From: Arthrobacter_H rhombi
GTDB lineage: Bacteria; Actinomycetota; Actinomycetes; Actinomycetales; Micrococcaceae
Assembly: GCF_039526245.1 (NCBI RefSeq)
Contig: NZ_BAAAIV010000009.1
Coordinates: 66,743-130,742, forward strand
DNA: 64,000 nt
Direction of reading: 5' to 3'
The stretch's first letter is position 1. Each line of letters starts with the position of its first letter. This document shows, piece after piece, positions 59,863 to 64,000 of this stretch. Below the pieces are notes generated by a model. It was not told the origin of the DNA and did no database searches. It was given only the letters and a program-made list of their open reading frames with translations. A program made the position numbers and the translations under genes.

Positions 59863-61187
59863 AGCCCCTGCGGGTCCGGCTTGCCGGCGTAGTAGGCGGC
59901 CAGTGTGGAGGCCTTCAGGTCGGCGAAGGTGCCGGTCTCGATGGCCTCGCGTGCCCGGTCCACCAACGACACCACGAACCGTTCGTTATGGATGGAGATC
60001 AGCGTGTGGCTGACCAGCTCCTTGGCCTTGAACAGGTGGTGGATGTAGGCGCGGGTGTAGTGCGTGCAGGTGTAGCAGTCGCAGCCGTCCTGCAGTGGGG
60101 TGAAATCGGTGCGGTAGCGGGTCCCCGAGAGGTTGAACCGGCCATGCGGGGTGTAGAACGCCGAATTCCGGGCGACCCGGGTCGGGGAGACGCAATCGAA
60201 GGTGTCCGCACCGTTTTCGATGGCCGTGAAGATGTCATCAGGTTCGGAGATGCCCAGCAGGTGGCGGGGTTTGTCCTCGGGCAGCTCCTGGGAGCACCAG
60301 CCGACGATCGTGCCCAGGTTCTCCTTCTCCAGGGCCCCGCCGATGCCGAACCCGTCGAAGGGCATGGCCCCCAGGTCGGCGCAGGCCTTGCGGCGCAGGT
60401 CCTCGTACTGGGCGCCCTGGATGACGCCGAACAACGCCTGGTACGGCTTGGTGGTGCGTTCGTCGGTGAGCCGGAAGTGTTCGACGATGCAGCGCTCGGC
60501 CCACCTCCGGGTGCGCTCCAGCGATTCGACCTGGTAGCCGCGCGAATTGTGCAGCGTGGTCAACTCGTCGAAGGCGAACATGATGTCGGCACCGATGCGG
60601 TGCTGGACGCCCATGGAGATCTCCGGGGAGAAACGGTGCCGGTCCCCGTTGATGTGGGATTTGAACCAGACGCCGTCCTCGTCCACATTGGCCAGGCGCT
60701 CCTTGCCCGGGGCGACGGTGTCGTCACCGCCGGCGGCGCTGGACCCCTGCATGTCGATGACCTTCTTGAACCCGGAGCCCAACGACATCACCTGGAATCC
60801 GCCCGAGTCGGTGAACGTCGGTCCCTGCCAGTTCATGAACGCCCCGAGGCCGCCAGCTGCGTCGAGGATGTCCGATCCAGGCTGCAGGTACAGGTGGTAG
60901 GCGTTGGCCAGCACCGCCTGTGCGCCGAGCTCGGCGACCGATTCGGGGAGGACCGCCTTGACGGTGGCCTTGGTGCCGACGGCAATGAAGGCCGGGGTCT
61001 TGATGTCACCGTGTGGGGTGTGGATGACGCCGGTGCGACCCAGGCCGGTGGATCCATCCGGGTTCACCATGCGGGTCCCGACGTCAAAGGAGAACCCCTT
61101 CTGGCGGGGATGCGCGGCGGGCACGGGGGAGTCGGAGGTCACAGCGGCGGTGGGATCGGAGGCAGGCACCCCACTATTTTGCCCCAT
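59859..61187 (-). CDS. tgt: tRNA-guanine (queuine) transglycosylase, 442 aa
   Basis: Exchanges G34 of GUN-anticodon tRNAs for queuine or a precursor. Catalytic acid/base Asp127 in FTDSGGFQVMSLG, nucleophile Asp331 in TFDCVSPTRVARN, and the zinc site Cys369-x-Cys371-x2-Cys374 with His400. An insertion of about 25 residues (138-165) follows the first motif, and the N-terminus has a 30-residue low-complexity lead. The start is uncertain between ATG 61187 and GTG 61169; the frame opens at 61238. With the YhhQ transporter it forms a queuine-salvage pair. Confidence 0.95.
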   Translation of the reverse strand: MGQNSGVPASDPTAAVTSDSPVPAAHPRQKGFSFDVGTRMVNPDGSTGLGRTGVIHTPHGDIKTPAFIAVGTKATVKAVLPESVAELGAQAVLANAYHLYLQPGSDILDAAGGLGAFMNWQGPTFTDSGGFQVMSLGSGFKKVIDMQGSSAAGGDDTVAPGKERLANVDEDGVWFKSHINGDRHRFSPEISMGVQHRIGADIMFAFDELTTLHNSRGYQVESLERTRRWAERCIVEHFRLTDERTTKPYQALFGVIQGAQYEDLRRKACADLGAMPFDGFGIGGALEKENLGTIVGWCSQELPEDKPRHLLGISEPDDIFTAIENGADTFDCVSPTRVARNSAFYTPHGRFNLSGTRYRTDFTPLQDGCDCYTCTHYTRAYIHHLFKAKELVSHTLISIHNERFVVSLVDRAREAIETGTFADLKASTLAAYYAGKPDPQGL

Positions 61188-61331
61188 CCGCGGAGCGGAC
61201 TGTGACGAACGAGCCGCAGGAAACCGCGTCCGGCGCACCCCCGCGGGTCATAGGGTGGGAGGGGAGGGCGAGGCATCGTCGTCGGACGTGCCCTCCCACC
61301 GCAGATCACCCACACCACCGCAGGAGGCCCC

Positions 61332-62399
61332 GTGGACAATCCCCTGACACTGCGCCACCTGTTGACGCTGGGGCCCGGCGACAAGGACCCCTGGATCGGG
61401 GTGCGTTGCGGGCTCGGGGTGTTCCTGCCGCTGGTCGTGCTGCTGGGCACCGATCGGCTGGAGCTGGCGATCTTCGCGATCTTCGGTGCCTTCACGAACA
61501 TCTTCGGGCGGGTTCCTGCCCACCGGGACCGGCTGCGTGCCCAAACGCGGGCCGGGGCGCTTTTCCTGGTGGTCATGGCCGCCTCGTGGGCCTCCAACCA
61601 CTTCCTCATCGACCACGACACGGTGGCCGGCGGATGGATGGTGGTCATCCTGACCACGCTGGTGGCCTGGGCGTGCTCGCTGGCCACCGGCTTCCTGCAA
61701 CTGCGCCCCGCGGGGTCGCTGTTCCACATCTTCTGCTTCGCCGCCATCGCCTCGATCCCCACGGTCCCCGGATTCGGTGCGTCCATGGCGACGGCCATCG
61801 GCACGATCGTGTTGGGTCTCTGCCTCGGCCAACTCGGGCAGATCGCCGCCTCCCGCCGCACGGGCTGGGCCGGCTCGGCTGCGCGCCCGCTGACCCCCGG
61901 GGTGCGCACCGCCATCCGGATCGAATCGGTCGGCTACCTGCTGGCCGCGGGATTGGCCGGAAGCGTGGCCCTGCTGATGTCGGGGGTGCTGAGCACCGGG
62001 CATCCCTACTGGGCCATGGTCGCCGCCGTCGTCCCCCTCGTGGGGCACACCACCCGCCACCGGATCGCCCGGGGCATGCACCGCGTGCTGGGCACGATCG
62101 CCGGACTGGGGGTGATGGCGGTGATCATCGTCGTGAACCCCAACCCGTGGGCGATCATCCTCTTCCTCGGTTTTGCCCAGTTCGGGGCCGAGATGCTGAT
62201 CACCCGCAACTACTTCTGGGCGCAGGTGTGCGTGACCCCGCTGGCGTTGGTCGGCACCGCACTGATGGCGGGCATGAGCACCCAGCTGCTCTACGACCGG
62301 ATGCTGGAGACCGTGATCGGCTCCGTCATCGGGGTGGCCGTGGCCCTCGCCGGGTCAGCGCTGCGGCGCCGGATGCAGGCCGGCACCGCAGCAAGCTGA
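61332..62399 (+). CDS. FUSC-family membrane protein (aromatic acid exporter-like), 355 aa
   Basis: About ten hydrophobic segments in two similar halves; IGVRCGLGVFLPLVVLLG at the start and HPYWAMVAAVVPLVGHTTRHRIARGMHRVLGT are the FUSC-domain pattern, the latter like the conserved RxxxRxxGT motif of AaeB-type exporters. GCAGGAGG precedes GTG 61332 by four bases. May export aromatic acids; evidence is only family-level. Divergent from tgt with no clear dyad in between. Confidence 0.85.
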   Translation: MDNPLTLRHLLTLGPGDKDPWIGVRCGLGVFLPLVVLLGTDRLELAIFAIFGAFTNIFGRVPAHRDRLRAQTRAGALFLVVMAASWASNHFLIDHDTVAGGWMVVILTTLVAWACSLATGFLQLRPAGSLFHIFCFAAIASIPTVPGFGASMATAIGTIVLGLCLGQLGQIAASRRTGWAGSAARPLTPGVRTAIRIESVGYLLAAGLAGSVALLMSGVLSTGHPYWAMVAAVVPLVGHTTRHRIARGMHRVLGTIAGLGVMAVIIVVNPNPWAIILFLGFAQFGAEMLITRNYFWAQVCVTPLALVGTALMAGMSTQLLYDRMLETVIGSVIGVAVALAGSALRRRMQAGTAAS

Positions 62400-62405
62400 G
62401 AACGC

Positions 62406-63323
62406 TCAGGCGTCCGCGGCCGGTGTCTCGCCGGCGGTCTGGCGGTCCGGGGTGTCCGGCGCGTCCAGGGTACGCAGCGTCTGGAGCTCGTGGTCGATCA
62501 TCCGCTGCAGTTCCTCACGGCCGAGCGTCCGTGAACCGCCGTGGGCCAGCAGGTACAGCAGTGCGTCGAGCCGTTCGATCCGCCAGGACCGGATGGCCGG
62601 TGCGTCCTGCGCCGCCGTCGCCCGGTGGATTTCGCGATCGAACAGGTTCGGCTCGTCGAGCTGGCGTTGGCGCAACTCGCCGGTCAGCTTCGCCTTGAGC
62701 GGATCCTCCTCGATGTGGTCGGTGACCCGCAGCGACTCGGAGAACCTGCGGGCGGCCTCCAGGTCGCCGTCCGAGGCGGAGAGGTAGGCGGCAATGGCCA
62801 ACGCTGACTGGATGGACTTCCAGCGGCCGAAGTTCCCGTCGAAGGGCAACTCGGTCAGGATGGCCAGTGCACGCCAGACATTGGGCTGGTCGTCGAGCTC
62901 GACGAAGAGCAGATGCGCCAGATCGCGCACGTCCTCCAGCTGGGCGCCGGACTTCGGGTTGAAGCCGCGGCTGAGCTTGGCGATGGGGCCGAGCACCCGC
63001 TGGTCCCAGGGGTACTCGCGGGCGATGGAGATCAGCTCGGCCTCCGGCGACCCGTCCTCCACGGGGATCACCGTCAGCTCATCCAGCGTTGCCGCCGGCG
63101 GCGGGGCGCTGGTGTGCACGCGGATGGTCGAACCGTGGGCGATCGTCACCTTCTGGCCGCTGTCCAGCGTGGCCTCGATGTAGGCCGGGGTGCCGAAACT
63201 GTCCTGGACGATCCGCACACTGGACACCGGAAGACTCGGGGTGCCCGTGCGGGTGATGAACCGGTCGCCGCGTGCCACTTTCTCGGCACGCACGGCACGG
63301 ATGTAATCCTGCTGCAATGTCAC
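62406..63323 (-). CDS. Uncharacterised actinobacterial protein, 305 aa (possibly DUF6707)
   Basis: Soluble, mostly helical protein, rich in Asp/Glu and Arg, no signal or membrane segment. An N-terminal beta-rich part (residues 15-90, VSSVRIVQDSFGTPAYIEAT) is followed by helical repeats (DVRDLAHLLFVELDDQPNVW; ALAIAAYLSASDGDLEAARR) that look TPR-like. A GTG starts it, 3 bp after the Nudix stop, so the two are surely one operon. I do not recognise a function; the DUF6707 assignment is from memory of similar actinobacterial proteins. Confidence 0.75.
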   Translation of the reverse strand: MTLQQDYIRAVRAEKVARGDRFITRTGTPSLPVSSVRIVQDSFGTPAYIEATLDSGQKVTIAHGSTIRVHTSAPPPAATLDELTVIPVEDGSPEAELISIAREYPWDQRVLGPIAKLSRGFNPKSGAQLEDVRDLAHLLFVELDDQPNVWRALAILTELPFDGNFGRWKSIQSALAIAAYLSASDGDLEAARRFSESLRVTDHIEEDPLKAKLTGELRQRQLDEPNLFDREIHRATAAQDAPAIRSWRIERLDALLYLLAHGGSRTLGREELQRMIDHELQTLRTLDAPDTPDRQTAGETPAADA

Positions 63324-63326
63324 TTC

Positions 63327-63866
63327 CTACTCGCACCAGCCCGCATGGGCCAGCGCCTGTCGAAGGATGTTGGCGCGGCCGCCGGCGAACTCGTCACGGA
63401 TGGACGGGCTCAGGGCCTCGCTCGGGGTCAGCCAGGTCAGCTCGAGGGCGTCCTGGCGGGGGTTGCATTCGCCCCTGACGGGGATGACGTAGGCCAGCGA
63501 GACTGCATGCTGGCGTTCATCGGTCAGGCCGGTCTCGGAGGGTGAGGGGAAGTACTCGGCGACCGTGAACGGCACCGGGCTCAGGGGCAGCTGCGGCATG
63601 GCCATGGGCCCCAGGTCCTTCTCCATGTGCCGGACCAGGGCGGCCCGGATGGTCTCGCGGTACATGACCCGGCCGGAGACGAACGTGCGGGTGAATTGCC
63701 CGGCCGCGTCGGCGGTGTAGAGCAGCCCGACCTCGTTGACGTACCCCAACGGGTCCAGGCGGACCGGGATGGCCTCCACATAGAGGATGGGCAGGCGCTG
63801 ACGGGCCTCATAGAGGTCCTCGTCGGACAGCCAGCCGGGATACGGGTCCGGGGTGCGCACGTTCAT
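63327..63866 (-). CDS. Nudix-fold hydrolase-like protein, DUF4916 family, 179 aa
   Basis: DUF4916 Nudix-like protein: GWLSDEDLYEARQRLPILYV at the start, LYTADAAGQFTRTFVSGRVM in the middle, MPQLPLSPVPFTVAEYFPS and the final QDALELTWLTPSEA. The classic Nudix box (Gx5Ex7REUxEExGU) is not recognisable; the corresponding segment (SGRVMYRETIRAALVRHMEKDLG) has only part of it, so hydrolase activity is doubtful. Start ATG 63866 has GAGG two bases upstream, which is tight; the frame is open to 63947. Translationally close to the downstream uncharacterised gene. Confidence 0.85.
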   Translation of the reverse strand: MNVRTPDPYPGWLSDEDLYEARQRLPILYVEAIPVRLDPLGYVNEVGLLYTADAAGQFTRTFVSGRVMYRETIRAALVRHMEKDLGPMAMPQLPLSPVPFTVAEYFPSPSETGLTDERQHAVSLAYVIPVRGECNPRQDALELTWLTPSEALSPSIRDEFAGGRANILRQALAHAGWCE

Positions 63867-64000
63867 ACCCTCATGTTTATCGCATCCGCCCCGACACTTC
63901 ACGGCCCCATCCCGAGCGGAGCCGGATTGACTGAAGGTCAAGCCCATTTGCGTGGTGTAAGTCGGTTGCCACGTGATTCTTGATGTTGGTTAGGCGCTCA

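Noticed and set aside
1..64000. tRNA, rRNA, CRISPR arrays, insertion sequences and prophage genes
   Set aside because: Intergenic regions were read on both strands; no cloverleaf, regular spaced repeats, transposase or integrase sequence was found.

Overview
The window is 64 kb of high-GC DNA with dense, short-gapped operons, frequent GTG and TTG starts, ATGA stop/start overlaps and typical actinobacterial families: a single RNase J, a Ser-Gly-type UmuD with a Bacillus/actinobacterial-type LexA box, a long queuine tRNA-ribosyltransferase, a DUF4916 Nudix protein, and a benzoate operon followed by an ATPase-LuxR regulator. This points to Actinomycetes, order Micrococcales, most likely Micrococcaceae (Arthrobacter-like). 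The genus is inferred from gene style, not from a marker gene. A 26-base run of N at 8737-8762 shows it is a draft scaffold. No rRNA, tRNA, CRISPR array, transposase or prophage was seen; it reads as chromosome with an accessory, catabolic flavour.

Left part (1-25.6 kb) is catabolic. Two nitrilase-superfamily amidohydrolases flank an amino-acid-type permease (166-3209, minus) opposite a GntR/FCD regulator. A second FCD regulator faces an NCS1 permease, a flavin-reductase-like protein, a RibD/DHFR-like reductase and a zinc alcohol dehydrogenase (4095-8731). After the gap come yceI and a complete upper benzoate pathway: benABCD on the minus strand, then a large LuxR regulator, with the transporter gene benE divergent. 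BenABC plus BenD convert benzoate to catechol; no catechol ring-cleavage gene is in the window. Next are a PhoD-like phosphatase, an aldehyde dehydrogenase plus GMC oxidoreductase pair, and a minus-strand set of YrhK, TRIC-like and M20 amidohydrolase genes.

Middle part (25.6-47 kb): a thioesterase, a secreted GH3-like protein, a SulP transporter, a RES/Xre toxin-antitoxin pair, RNase J, an FAD-linked 2-hydroxyacid oxidase with its own GntR regulator, the SOS operon umuDC, transporters, an oxidoreductase/TetR pair, an APC permease, a lipoprotein with a degenerate nuclease domain and a Lys-rich repeat tail, the remnant of a dicarboxylate symporter, LysE/Lrp and an MHS-type MFS transporter.

Right part (47-64 kb): a LysR-controlled 3-hydroxyisobutyrate dehydrogenase/aldehyde dehydrogenase/enoyl-CoA hydratase operon, a large secreted subtilase, a TetR-pdxK operon, a queuosine-precursor transporter and tgt separated by an ABC/DUF6297 exporter pair, a FUSC membrane protein, and a DUF4916 Nudix protein with an uncharacterised partner.

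Most notable: a GntR-type FCD sensor domain fused to the BenC reductase; UmuD with Arg at the catalytic Lys position; a nuclease-fold lipoprotein that has lost its active site; a regulator ATPase without the Walker A lysine; and well-formed candidate operators in several divergent intergenic regions.
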